From Pseudorhodoferax sp. Leaf274 (GTDB lineage Bacteria; Pseudomonadota; Gammaproteobacteria; Burkholderiales; Burkholderiaceae_C), in NCBI RefSeq assembly GCF_001422445.1, contig NZ_LMNA01000009.1, positions 1-64,000 on the forward strand: 64,000 nt of DNA. Reading direction: 5' to 3'. The notes below the pieces were generated by a model that was not told the origin of the DNA, made no database searches, and saw only the letters and a program-made list of their open reading frames with translations. A program made the translations under genes and the position numbers. Of the stretch, positions 6,522 to 14,572 are shown in pieces; the first letter of the stretch is position 1, and the number at the start of each line of letters is the position of its first letter.

Positions 6522-7823
6522 ATGTATGCGCTGGTGGACGGGAACAACTTCTATGTGAGTTGCGAGCGGGTGTTCCGGCCCAGCCTGCAGGGGCGGCCCG
6601 TGGTCGTGCTGTCCAACAACGACGGTTGTGCCATCGCCAGGTCTAATGAGGCCAAGGCCCTCGGCATCAAGATGGGCGCGCCCTGGTTTCAGATCCGGCA
6701 CATGGAGGATTCCGAGGGGCTGGTGGCGCTGTCGGCGAACTTCACCCTATACGGTGACATGAGCGACCGCGTGATGAGCCTGGCTGCCGGCCTGGGGCCA
6801 ACGCAGGAGATCTACAGCATTGACGAGAGCTTCATCGGATTGGCCGGCGTGCGCGGCGATCTGGTAGACCGAGGGCGGCGCATCCGCGCCCGCATCCTTG
6901 CTTGGACCGGTGTCCCGTGTGGCGTCGGCATCGGAAGCACCAAGACGTTGGCCAAGCTGGCCAACCACATCGCGAAAATGGCCGAGCGCAAGCCCGGCGC
7001 CTATCCGCCCGAGTTGGCCCAGGTGTGCAACCTCTCGGCCCTGCCTGCGGCCGATCTGGATAGCGTGCTGTCCGCGACGGAGGTGGGCGAGGTCTGGGGC
7101 GTGGGCCGCAGGATTGGCGCAGCCTTGCAGGAGGCCGGCGTGCGCACTGTGCTGGATCTGGTGCACAGCGATCCGGCCACCATCAGGCGGCGTTGGGGGG
7201 TTGTGCTCGAGCGCACCGTGCGCGAGCTGCAGGGCATGCCTTGCGTCGGCCTGGATGACGCCCCAGCGCCGAAGAAAGAGATTGCCTGCACGCGGTCGTT
7301 CGGTCGGCCCATCACCGACCTGCCGCCGTTGATCGAGGCCGTGAGCGAGTTTGCTGGCCGGGCCGCCGAGAAGCTGCGCAAGCAGGACGGCCATGCCGGC
7401 CAGGTGCTGGTGTTTGCCCACACCTCGCCGCATCGCCCCGGGCCGCGATTCCACCGCAGCGTGATCGTGCCGCTGCGCCGGCCGACAGCGGACACGCCGG
7501 CCCTGGTACGCGCCGCAGTTGCCGGCCTGCACCAGATCTACCAGCCTGGCTACGACCTGATCAAAGCCGGCGTCATGTTGCTGGACCTTACTCCGGCCAG
7601 TCGCGTGCAGCAGGAGCTGGCACTGGAGGACGATTCAGCAGATCCAACGCGGGCGCGTCTCATGGTTGCCATGGATGCGCTGAACGGGCGCTATGGGAAA
7701 GGCACCGTGCACGCCGCCAGTACCGGCATGCACGACAACCGCCGAGAGTGGGGAATGCGACAAGAGCGAAGGACGCCCAACTACACGACGGCATGGGACG
7801 AAGTGCCGGTGGCGCGCGCATGA
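6522..7823 (+). CDS. umuC: UmuC, catalytic subunit of error-prone DNA polymerase V
   Basis: 433 residues, full length for the Y family. The palm motifs are [18 protein letters not shown] and [12 protein letters not shown] (metal-binding Asp and the Asp-Glu pair). The steric region [14 protein letters not shown] and the helix-hairpin-helix region around [13 protein letters not shown] follow; little finger and C-terminus are also intact. It performs translesion synthesis with UmuD' and RecA. Part of a phage SOS cassette with SRAP; its stop overlaps the next small gene. Confidence 0.95.
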   Translation: MYALVDGNNFYVSCERVFRPSLQGRPVVVLSNNDGCAIARSNEAKALGIKMGAPWFQIRHMEDSEGLVALSANFTLYGDMSDRVMSLAAGLGPTQEIYSIDESFIGLAGVRGDLVDRGRRIRARILAWTGVPCGVGIGSTKTLAKLANHIAKMAERKPGAYPPELAQVCNLSALPAADLDSVLSATEVGEVWGVGRRIGAALQEAGVRTVLDLVHSDPATIRRRWGVVLERTVRELQGMPCVGLDDAPAPKKEIACTRSFGRPITDLPPLIEAVSEFAGRAAEKLRKQDGHAGQVLVFAHTSPHRPGPRFHRSVIVPLRRPTADTPALVRAAVAGLHQIYQPGYDLIKAGVMLLDLTPASRVQQELALEDDSADPTRARLMVAMDALNGRYGKGTVHAASTGMHDNRREWGMRQERRTPNYTTAWDEVPVARA

Positions 7824-8044
7824 TGGACAGCGCGATCCCGCCCCATGCCTTCATGGCCGCCATGCTGATCGTGACGCCGGAACTGCAGCGATGGGCCAGC
7901 GAAGCAGTCGCGTCACTGGGTGCCGCGGGACATCAAGTGCCGGCCGACTTGGTGCTGCTGCGCGATGGATGCGCCGTGTCGCAGTTCCGCTGGCTGTGGC
8001 TGGTGGACGAGGTGCGTGCGCCGCGGCGGGCCTGCCCGTTTTAA
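7820..8044 (+). CDS. Small hypothetical protein after umuC
   Basis: 74 residues. Its ATG overlaps the umuC stop (ATGATG), so it is translationally coupled. It contains [20 protein letters not shown] and [11 protein letters not shown]. Not recognised, but its place suggests SOS-regulated expression. Confidence 0.55.
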   Translation: MMDSAIPPHAFMAAMLIVTPELQRWASEAVASLGAAGHQVPADLVLLRDGCAVSQFRWLWLVDEVRAPRRACPF

Positions 8045-8086
8045 CCCGTACGCCTCTGCGCGGATTTCAACAGCAGGGGCGTGCGA

Positions 8087-8263
8087 TCAGGTCGGGTTGC
8101 CTTTGGACGCATACCGTTTGTGATCATCCGACCCTGGCCTCGTCGGCGCTGTGTTGCTCGGCACATAGGTCTGTCTCATCGCGCTGTTCACATAGGTTCT
8201 TGCCACGACCGCCGTGGCTGGCGAGGGCGCCACTTCGGGGATGCTTGCGATGCGCTCATTCAT
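8087..8263 (-). CDS. Possible small protein (58 aa)
   Basis: An ATG-initiated frame starting MNERIASIPEVAPSPATAVV and ending KRYASKGNPT. Third codon positions are GC-rich like neighbouring genes. No strong ribosome-binding site. Not recognised; it may be spurious. Confidence 0.3.
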   Translation of the reverse strand: MNERIASIPEVAPSPATAVVARTYVNSAMRQTYVPSNTAPTRPGSDDHKRYASKGNPT

Positions 8264-8578
8264 GCGGGAAGCCTTGTCGATGTCTGTGCCTCAGAGTACA
8301 CCAGCGCGGCGACACGTTGACGTGGGATTGGGCCTGGCGGTCTAGCGAACAAGCTGCTTTGGCCTGCTGTCCTACGAACTGGCATGTGCTCCCGCGGCGC
8401 CCTCAACGCGGCGAGCGTGCCCGTTGTCAGAGAAAAAGGCCCTGAAGCGTTTCCTCCCCAGGGTCTAGAGCTTTCAGCCGAGATCGGTCAGGAGACAACC
8501 ACGGTCGATGGGGAGGGGAGCCACTGGTTGGAAACGCGCCATAAATAGCAAATGCGGAACCTGTGGCTTCCTAGTCGC
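8264..8578. other. Non-coding stretch with a leftward terminator
   Basis: No convincing gene is seen. A hairpin at 8439-8464 (stem CCCTG/CAGGG) is followed on the minus strand by CCTTTTTC, consistent with a terminator for the leftward gene that ends at 8579. Confidence 0.45.
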
Positions 8579-8800
8579 TTACCTGGCCTCGGCGCTCCCC
8601 GAGTGGTGTTCGTTGAGCGCCGTGCGCTTCGCTTTTCGAAGCGCTTCCAAACTTGCCCCAAGGTCGGCTTCAGCCTGGGCCAATCGTTTTACGAGGTCAG
8701 TAGGCAAATCAACTCCTTCGTCGACCATCGCACCAATCTGCTTGCGTAGTTCGTCTGCAAGCCTCGTCGCTTCGGCCCAGTCATCGGTCGGGGTGCCCAC
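8579..8800 (-). CDS. Small helical protein
   Basis: 73 residues from a GTG start with a good ribosome-binding site (GGAGAAGAG upstream). It reads MGTPTDDWAEATRLADELR and then a long charged helix (LVKRLAQAEADLGASLEALR), likely a coiled coil. A longer in-frame extension has poor composition. Family unknown. It is isolated between two hairpins, so it may have its own promoter in the lysogen. Confidence 0.55.
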   Translation of the reverse strand: MGTPTDDWAEATRLADELRKQIGAMVDEGVDLPTDLVKRLAQAEADLGASLEALRKAKRTALNEHHSGSAEAR

Positions 8801-8941
8801 TTCTCTTCTCCAGAAAAAAGAGGCCCGGTGCCTCCGTCGCGAACGAGTCTCAAGCGCAGAAATTGGCAGCTTTGTAAGTGCGCATCGCGTTGCCGTGTGC
8901 GCCACGATGGTCACGTCGATCAAACCTTGAGCAGAAATGGC

Positions 8942-8976
8942 GACGGCCCGCGGTGCTGCACACACCGCGGGCCGTC
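8942..8976. terminator. Strong hairpin at the end of the late operon
   Basis: A 14-bp perfect stem (GACGGCCCGCGGTG and its complement) with the loop CTGCACA. It lies downstream of the last leftward lysis-region gene. There is no clear T-run. It could end the late transcript or separate it from the conversion genes. Confidence 0.5.
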
Positions 8977-9150
8977 TGACCGCAGCATGCCCGTTTCTTA
9001 GGAGATGCACGCCGCAGCTGAGCCGATTGTCTGGATGGGATAAGCGATGCATATCCCATGATCACGGCATGCGCGTGATTCACGGCTGATTGGTTCACAT
9101 TGCGCGGTGGCAATCGTTGCTCGCGATCGGCACGTACCTGAAGCCTGAAG

Positions 9151-9339
9151 TCAGAGAACGCCAGGGAGCAGCTGGCGCAACAGCTGCGCGCCGGCCTCGG
9201 GCGGGATGAGCATGGCCTTGCGGCCGCACACGTAGGCCGTGACGCCCCAGGCGGCCGCGGTCAGCAGTACCAGCAGGATCATGGGCACGACGCGGCCCAG
9301 CGCCACGCGCAGGCGGCGGACGAAGCGGCGGCGCGTCAC
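9151..9339 (-). CDS. Small membrane protein at the end of the lysis region
   Basis: 62 residues from a GTG that overlaps the previous stop (GTGA). A basic N-terminus (RRRFVRRLR) precedes one membrane segment (VVPMILLVLLTAAAWGVTA). Possibly a lysis accessory or second holin-like protein. Not recognised. Confidence 0.5.
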   Translation of the reverse strand: MTRRRFVRRLRVALGRVVPMILLVLLTAAAWGVTAYVCGRKAMLIPPEAGAQLLRQLLPGVL

Positions 9340-9674
9340 AGGCCACCGAACCCGGTTTCGGGCGGCCGCTCGACCAGGTCGGCCACCAGCATGACGAAGT
9401 GGCCGCCGCACTCGGAAGGCTTGGCGCGCGGCAGGCGCCGGCCCTCTGCCCGGCGGGCGCGGATCTCGCGCACGCCGCGCTCGGCCAGCGCCTCCACGAA
9501 CTCTCGCCACAGCTTGCGGCTGCCGGCGCCGCGCAGCGCGTGCACCCAGACGATGGTCGGCGTCTCCCATTCCAGCGTGCAGCTGATGGCGAAGTCCGCC
9601 ATCGGCTGCGGGTCGTCCTCGGCGTAGCCGCGCAGGGCCGATGCTGGCCCGGTCAGGTCCTGGATGCGGATCAT
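9336..9674 (-). CDS. Hypothetical protein downstream of Rz
   Basis: 112 residues, MIRIQDLTGPASALRGYAED..., with ECGGHFVMLVADLVERPPE near the C-terminus. It overlaps Rz upstream and the small membrane gene downstream, so it belongs to the late operon. Not recognised. Confidence 0.5.
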   Translation of the reverse strand: MIRIQDLTGPASALRGYAEDDPQPMADFAISCTLEWETPTIVWVHALRGAGSRKLWREFVEALAERGVREIRARRAEGRRLPRAKPSECGGHFVMLVADLVERPPETGFGGL

Positions 9675-10171
9675 GGCGTCAGGGCGTCGCTGATGCGCTC
9701 GCAGGTTTCGCCGGCAACCCGGAGTTGGTCAGCGTACGCTCCGACTCGGACAAGCTCGTCGCTATGCCGCTGGAGCACCCCGACGAGCAGATCGAGGGGA
9801 TCGGCAGCAGCGACACCCGGGCTTGCGGAGGCAGCGGCGGACGCTGCGCGGGTTTGACGGGCTCGGCGGGCGGCATCAGCTGCGGCGATGCGCAGCCGGT
9901 CAGCAGCGCCGCGAGAAGCGGCCAGGTCACCCTGTAGGGCGTTGATCCGGGTCTGTGCATCGACTGCCTCCTTTGCGGCCACCGCGGCCCATTGCTGTTC
10001 TCTGGTCCGCTCGCGCTGCTCGGCGGCGAGTGCCCGGCCGGCCAGCGCCACTTCAGCGTTGGCCTGCTTCACGCGGATGTCTCCTACCTCGGCGGCATGC
10101 CGCGCGTCGAAGTAGCCGTAGACCAGCGCGCCGGCCACGACTGCGACGATGCCGTGCGTGATCAGGGTCAT
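9671..10171 (-). CDS. Rz-like inner-membrane spanin
   Basis: 166 residues: an N-terminal membrane anchor (MTLITHGIVAVVAGALVYGY) and then a long periplasmic coiled coil (AGRALAAEQRERTREQQWAA, RINALQGDLAASRGAADRL). It follows the endolysin with an ATGA overlap. A second gene, Rz1, lies inside it in another frame, the classic spanin arrangement. Spanins join inner and outer membranes in the last step of lysis. Identity rests on architecture and context. Confidence 0.8.
   Translation of the reverse strand: MTLITHGIVAVVAGALVYGYFDARHAAEVGDIRVKQANAEVALAGRALAAEQRERTREQQWAAVAAKEAVDAQTRINALQGDLAASRGAADRLRIAAADAARRARQTRAASAAASASPGVAAADPLDLLVGVLQRHSDELVRVGAYADQLRVAGETCERISDALTP
9679..9960 (-). CDS. Rz1-like outer-membrane spanin lipoprotein, nested within Rz
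   Basis: 93 residues in a different frame inside Rz. A signal peptide with lipobox LLAALLTGCAS (Cys is the lipidation site) is followed by a Pro-rich stretch (PPAEPVKPAQRPPLPP), as in Rz1 proteins. The C-terminal Ser-rich part follows the Rz frame almost to its end. Confidence 0.75.
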   Translation of the reverse strand: MHRPGSTPYRVTWPLLAALLTGCASPQLMPPAEPVKPAQRPPLPPQARVSLLPIPSICSSGCSSGIATSLSESERTLTNSGLPAKPASASATP

Positions 10172-10764
10172 GGCACCAGCAGGCCGGCCGAGAAATGGCC
10201 GTCCTTGCCCCACTCCGCGCACAGCTCGCGCGTCGCGTCGCGCCGCGCTTCCAGGCCGGGCAGTCTCGTGCGCTGTCCCGACACAGTGCCGTAGACCCAG
10301 CGCGGCATCTGCGCGCAGGCGCCGGCCAAGTCGCCGGCGTTGGCCAGCCGCTGGATCGTGGTGCCGTCCAGGGCTCCAGGCCCGAGGTTGAACACCATGT
10401 CGATGAACGACGCGCGCACCCACGCGTTGTAGGTGTCCCAGTACCGCAGTCGGTTCTTGGCTTGCTTCTCGGCCTCACGGTAGCGCGGCAGCTCCATGCG
10501 GTGGCAGTCCTCGCGCGTGTAGTAGCGGCCGGCCTCCACGCCGGGCCCGGTGATGCCGTTGCAGACCGTCAGCGGCTGGCCCTTCCCGAGGTGGTCAACG
10601 TACGGCGTGCCGATGTGCCGGCCGCTGCTCTCGAAGTGGCTGCCGAGTTCCATCGCGAGCACCACCTCGGCGCTGGGCTGCTGGCTGGCAACGTAGGCCG
10701 TGCCGCTGGCCAGCACGGCACTGGCAGCAATGGCCAGCAGCCGATTGCGCAGCGCGGCGTTCAA
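10168..10764 (-). CDS. Phage lysozyme (GH24), SAR-type endolysin
   Basis: 198 residues. The N-terminus (LLAIAASAVLASGTAYVA) is a weakly hydrophobic, Ala/Gly/Ser-rich signal-arrest-release type segment, so the enzyme would be exported and held in the membrane. The catalytic region is HFESSGRHIGTPYVDHLGKG followed by a Thr and Cys, fitting the Glu-Asp-Thr arrangement of GH24 lysozymes. It is followed by Rz and preceded by the holin. It cuts peptidoglycan. Confidence 0.87.
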   Translation of the reverse strand: MNAALRNRLLAIAASAVLASGTAYVASQQPSAEVVLAMELGSHFESSGRHIGTPYVDHLGKGQPLTVCNGITGPGVEAGRYYTREDCHRMELPRYREAEKQAKNRLRYWDTYNAWVRASFIDMVFNLGPGALDGTTIQRLANAGDLAGACAQMPRWVYGTVSGQRTRLPGLEARRDATRELCAEWGKDGHFSAGLLVP

Positions 10765-11087
10765 TCGTCCGCCCCCAGCGGCGCCAGGTCAGTGTCGGTG
10801 CGATGCCCACCCAGGATGCGCTGCATGCGAGCGGCATGCTCTCGCTTGGCCCGCTGCCTGGCGTCCCACTTGAACCACGCATTGAGCGCGAAGCCGGCCA
10901 CTGCCACCGCAAAGCCGGCCCAGCCCAAAAAGTCGCTCGACAACGCCGTACCGCCCACAAGGGACACGCCGGCGCCGGTGTACATGCCCTTCGATGCGGC
11001 GGCTGCGGCGGCGACCTCTGCCTCCGCGCTGCGCGGGGCAAGGAACGCCAGGACCGCAGCAACGGCGGCAGACAACTTCTTCTTCAT
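10761..11087 (-). CDS. Probable holin
   Basis: 108 residues with two or more hydrophobic segments: an N-terminal KKKLSAAVAAVLAFLAP, and FLGWAGFAVAVAGFALNAWF, then a charged C-terminus (KWDARQRAKREHAARMQRIL). It sits directly before the endolysin with overlapping stop and start. The start (MKKKLS) was chosen because it follows a hairpin and has CCGAAAGG upstream. Holin function is inferred from position and topology. Confidence 0.68.
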   Translation of the reverse strand: MKKKLSAAVAAVLAFLAPRSAEAEVAAAAAASKGMYTGAGVSLVGGTALSSDFLGWAGFAVAVAGFALNAWFKWDARQRAKREHAARMQRILGGHRTDTDLAPLGADD

Positions 11088-11101
11088 GGGAGCCTTTCGG
11101 G

Positions 11102-11131
11102 CAAAAGAAAAGCCGCCTCGGTGGGCGGCTT
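11102..11131 (-). terminator. Hairpin with T-run before the holin gene
   Basis: On the minus strand AAGCCGCC-CACCGA-GGCGGCTT is followed by TTCTTTT, then GCCCGAAAGG and the holin ATG. It looks like an intrinsic terminator but sits at the 5' side of a gene in mid-operon. One of several such elements in this phage. Confidence 0.65.
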
Positions 11132-11149
11132 GAGAGGGAGCGGGGTTGC

Positions 11150-11698
11150 TCAGGCGCTGAAGACTTCGTCCCAGGCTCGGCGCATTTGCGCGGCGCACAC
11201 GTCGCCCGGCATGCGACCCGTGGCGGTGGCCAGGCCAGGCATCAAGATGGACTTCAGCCCGATGCGGGTTGCCAGCTGGAGGATGGCTTTCATCGCAAGA
11301 TAGGCATTCTGGGTCTGCGACACGTCCCCTGGTGGCCAGTCCATCGTCGGCGCCATGATCATCAATGGCAGCCGCGAATTGCAGGTGTCGATGGCTGCGG
11401 CATCGCCGATTTCCACGCGGCCACTAGACCCGTTCAACCGCCCTAAATCGTCACGTCCGCCGTGGCTCTCGACCAGATGGTGAGCCAAGCGCGCCTGCAG
11501 CTGCCAGCCGAAGGCACGCACATAGAGACCATCGATCCCACCGTCCATCCGACCGATGCAGTTGGCTGGGCTCACGATGGCATCTGCCGGCGCGCCGTCA
11601 AAGATGTTCCCCACTTCCGCATCCCACTTAGGAAAGGCGTTTTTGACGGCCTGCACCACTCCTGGGTGCAGGTCGCGGAATTTCACATGCGGCCTCAT
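11150..11698 (-). CDS. Macro domain (ADP-ribose-binding) protein
   Basis: 182 residues. ADAIVSPANCIGRMDGGID is the macrodomain loop-1 pattern (Asp, Ala-Asn, then Gly-Gly-Ile-Asp), and ILMPGLATATGRMP corresponds to loop 2. Macrodomains bind or hydrolyse ADP-ribose, its derivatives or ADP-ribosylated proteins. In a phage this could remove ADP-ribosylation or defence signals, an inference. It lies between tail-fibre genes and lysis genes and overlaps the upstream gene by 4 bp. Which activity it has cannot be told from sequence alone. Confidence 0.85.
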   Translation of the reverse strand: MRPHVKFRDLHPGVVQAVKNAFPKWDAEVGNIFDGAPADAIVSPANCIGRMDGGIDGLYVRAFGWQLQARLAHHLVESHGGRDDLGRLNGSSGRVEIGDAAAIDTCNSRLPLMIMAPTMDWPPGDVSQTQNAYLAMKAILQLATRIGLKSILMPGLATATGRMPGDVCAAQMRRAWDEVFSA

Positions 11699-12321
11699 GG
11701 GGCTCCCTCCTCGGCCGATTCTTGCACCGGCGGGGGCGGCGTGAACACAGGCAGCATGGCGATGGCCTCCTCCAAGGATGGAATCTCGGCTCCACCCGCT
11801 TGCACAAGCGCCAGGTGTTCGTAGCAGGCCGCCCACACCAGCGAGCGCCAAGCGCGAAGGGCTTGGCCCTCGGCCTGGAAGCGCGGCACGGCCGGCTCGT
11901 CGGCGTAAGTCACGGCCGTCTTGATGTCGTCGTAGCCGAGCATCTGGGCCATGTCGTCCATGTATTCCTGGATGGCATCCACCAGCGCTTGCCGGACTTG
12001 CTCGGGCGTAGGCGGCACTGGTTCTGGCTCCGGAGCAGGCGCAGGTGGTGCGGGCGGCTGCGGGATGTCGCGCAGCGCCCATGCCACTTTCTCCACGTCG
12101 GGATCACCCTCAGAGGGCTGAATCTCCGCGACGACATACTGACCAGGGCCGGCTACGGGCGGGGCGTCCACCAAACAGTTTCCTGGGATGAGCCAGCGGC
12201 CCGGCTCCAGCGGGTCCATGTCGCCGCGCTCGAAGGCAAGTTCGAAAGGCCCCACGTAGCGGCGGGTGAAGGGGTGGAAAGCAAAAACGATCTTGGGATC
12301 GATGACGGGCATGTCTTCCAT
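11695..12321 (-). CDS. Probable tail fibre assembly protein
   Basis: 208 residues directly after the fibre gene. An N-terminal beta-rich part (FAFHPFTRRYVGPFELAFE) is typical of phage fibre-assembly chaperones. It is followed by a Pro-rich linker (PPAPPAPAPEPEPVPPTP) and a helical C-terminus. Fibre chaperones help trimerise the receptor-binding fibre. Assignment rests mainly on place and the N-terminus. Confidence 0.6.
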   Translation of the reverse strand: MEDMPVIDPKIVFAFHPFTRRYVGPFELAFERGDMDPLEPGRWLIPGNCLVDAPPVAGPGQYVVAEIQPSEGDPDVEKVAWALRDIPQPPAPPAPAPEPEPVPPTPEQVRQALVDAIQEYMDDMAQMLGYDDIKTAVTYADEPAVPRFQAEGQALRAWRSLVWAACYEHLALVQAGGAEIPSLEEAIAMLPVFTPPPPVQESAEEGAP

Positions 12322-12329
12322 GAGGGACC

Positions 12330-13664
12330 TCAGTACTTGATGCAGACCAGGACGGCCCGGTTCCAGGGGCGCGACTCGCCCGCGCCCTCTGCCGCAATGA
12401 CGTGCGCGTGGTCGGACACACCGTTGATGCTCAGCGCGTGCTGGTGGGCGGCCGCCGCGGCGATGGACAGTGCGTGGCCGTGGTCGCCGCCGACGCCCGT
12501 GGAGATGTCCACGCCTGCGGTGTCCTCGCTCTTGAGCGCGCTGGCGGGCCCGCCGCCGCCCGCGACGCGGTTCTGCGGCACGCCGTGCGTGTGCGCTCCG
12601 GCGTTGAGCGCGGTCCCAGTGTGCGCGTGGCTGCCGGCCAGGTCCGCAGTGCCGGAGTGCGTGTGGCCCCCTGCAACCCCGGTGCTGCCACCATGGCTGT
12701 GCGACATGTTGGCAGGAGCCTGCAGCGACCCGAAGGCTCGGGCCGGGTCGTAGGTGCCGAACTCATCCCAGCCACGCGCAAACAGGCCGTTGTCGTTCGG
12801 AAGGTTGAACGTGGTGGAACCGTCGCCCGCACCGTAGAACGTGCCGATCCGCGCGAACAGACGCGCGTGTGTCGTGCGGGACACCGGGGCGCCATTGGCC
12901 TTGAGCCAGCCCGGCGGCGGCGCATTCATGTAGAACTCGCCGCGCTTACCGGGCGGCGCCGCCTCCTGCACTTCCCAGTCGCCGGCCAGTCCGCCCCAGT
13001 GCCCGCCATCCACAGACACCAGCGGGCGCACGATTCCTTCGGCTCCGGCCCCCCATCCGATGGACAGCAACTGCGTTCCCTGACCAGGCCCTGCACCGAG
13101 CAGCACCACGCCGTCGTGCGAGCCGGTCACGGAGATGTTCCAGCCGGCGTTGGTGCCGCTGCCCCGGAAGCCCCCAGGCGGCACGACGACCCCGAGCAGG
13201 CCGGTGCTGCCGTTGTAGTCGTTCACGATGCCGTACAAGCGCTTTCCGACCGGATCGGTCTGGGACGCGACGACGACCGCCTCACCGCCGATCCAGCTCT
13301 TGCCGGGCTGGGTCGCGAACCACTTCTGGCCAGCGCTGATGGCCTCGTTCGTCGCAGATGTGGCCCGCGTGGCCGGCGCGTTGATGGCCGACTGTGCTGC
13401 AGCGGCAGCCTGATCACGCGCAGCGAGTGCTACGTCACGCGCTGTCACGGCTGCCGCTGCGCTGCCCTGGGCCCCGGTCGCCCGCTCCTCTGCAGCGACA
13501 GCGTTCTGTCGCGTCGCGGCGGCAGACTGATTGGTTTGCGTGATGAACGCCGGGAAAGCGCCGACCGTTGCGAAAGCTTTGCTGTTGAAGTCCGCCTGCG
13601 TGTCCGTCAGCTGCGGCGCCGGCGGCATCGCCGCAATGGTGGGTGGAGTCACGATGTCGGTCAC
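12330..13664 (-). CDS. Tail fibre protein with collar domain and His-rich tip
   Basis: 444 residues. An Ala-rich helical shaft occupies about residues 60-130. A Phage_Collar-like domain occupies about residues 255-320 (MNAPPPGWLKANGAP, FYGAGDGSTTFNLPN, GLFARGWDE). A C-terminal tip has repeated His-x-His pairs (SHSHGG, GHTHSG, SHAHTG, AHTHG, DHGHAL). His pairs of this type bind metal along trimeric phage needles such as T4 gp12. The last segment NRAVLVCIKY is a usual ending for collar-domain fibres. It probably contacts the host receptor. Confidence 0.85.
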   Translation of the reverse strand: MTDIVTPPTIAAMPPAPQLTDTQADFNSKAFATVGAFPAFITQTNQSAAATRQNAVAAEERATGAQGSAAAAVTARDVALAARDQAAAAAQSAINAPATRATSATNEAISAGQKWFATQPGKSWIGGEAVVVASQTDPVGKRLYGIVNDYNGSTGLLGVVVPPGGFRGSGTNAGWNISVTGSHDGVVLLGAGPGQGTQLLSIGWGAGAEGIVRPLVSVDGGHWGGLAGDWEVQEAAPPGKRGEFYMNAPPPGWLKANGAPVSRTTHARLFARIGTFYGAGDGSTTFNLPNDNGLFARGWDEFGTYDPARAFGSLQAPANMSHSHGGSTGVAGGHTHSGTADLAGSHAHTGTALNAGAHTHGVPQNRVAGGGGPASALKSEDTAGVDISTGVGGDHGHALSIAAAAAHQHALSINGVSDHAHVIAAEGAGESRPWNRAVLVCIKY

Positions 13665-14572
13665 GTCAAGCCTTCCAGTTCGAGGTCACAGGTGGAGATG
13701 TCGTCGTAGGCGATCAGCACGTCGAACGCCTTGTAAATGCCGTAGACCGTCATGGCCTCGTACCGGTCGGAGCCGATCCATAGGCACGGCTGCGCGCGGA
13801 TCTCGGCCATGAAGTCCACGAAGGCATCCACTTCGCTTGCCTTGAGAACCGGCGACCAGTTCGCGCGCCGAGCGAACGGGCGCTCGACCAGCACGGTGTC
13901 GCCGAACTCCGTGCGCTCCTTGCGCGAGTAGTCCGTGATGCCGATGCGCGCGCCCTTCCGGATACCCTCGGAGAAGGCGCGCGTCTGACCCATCAGGATC
14001 ACGCCGACCGCCAGGCCCTGCGTGCCTGCGATGTCCACGGTGATCGTGGCCGCTGGCGCGCTGGGGATGTCTCCATAGATGCACTGCTTGGGCTCTGTGC
14101 GTGGCCCAAGGAACCAGTCCCACCAGGTCGAGTTCAGCAGTTGCCCCGACAGATTGACCGTCTTGTCATAGATGAGGCCCAGGCCGGGGTCGGTCACCCG
14201 CACGCGCATGGCCGTCGCCTCGGTCAAGTTCAAGGCGGCGACGCTGTGGATGGCTTGCCCAGGACGGATGGTGTACGTCAGGAAGTTCTGCGCGCGGGTC
14301 TGCGTGCTGTTGCTCTGGTCGAACGCCTTCCAGCGATTCGTGGGCCCCACTTCGGCCCATGCCAGCGGCGACGTCAGCGGCGACTGCCCGACGTTGCCCG
14401 CGACACTGCTCTGGTAAACCTTGTGCGCCGAGGTCACGATTACGCGCTGGCCCAGCGGGTAGGAAGCGCCGCCGTTCCACTCGACGTACTCGTTCTCGGG
14501 CACGTTGGTGCTCACCAGCATGGCCGGCGTGATCACCTGCGGCCGGACGATGCGCAGCGTGTTCAGCTTCAT
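13661..14572 (-). CDS. Tail protein following the tape measure
   Basis: 303 residues. About residues 25-75 look like a carbohydrate-binding module (YPLGQRVIVTSAHKVYQSSV, then SPLAWAEVG). A beta-rich part with two Trp clusters (TWWDWFLGPR) follows, then an ending with LWIGSDRYEAMTVYGIYKAF. It overlaps both neighbours by 4 bp. It takes the place where lambda-like phages have several tip genes, so it may be the distal tail or tip protein. The exact role is not certain. Confidence 0.55.
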   Translation of the reverse strand: MKLNTLRIVRPQVITPAMLVSTNVPENEYVEWNGGASYPLGQRVIVTSAHKVYQSSVAGNVGQSPLTSPLAWAEVGPTNRWKAFDQSNSTQTRAQNFLTYTIRPGQAIHSVAALNLTEATAMRVRVTDPGLGLIYDKTVNLSGQLLNSTWWDWFLGPRTEPKQCIYGDIPSAPAATITVDIAGTQGLAVGVILMGQTRAFSEGIRKGARIGITDYSRKERTEFGDTVLVERPFARRANWSPVLKASEVDAFVDFMAEIRAQPCLWIGSDRYEAMTVYGIYKAFDVLIAYDDISTCDLELEGLT

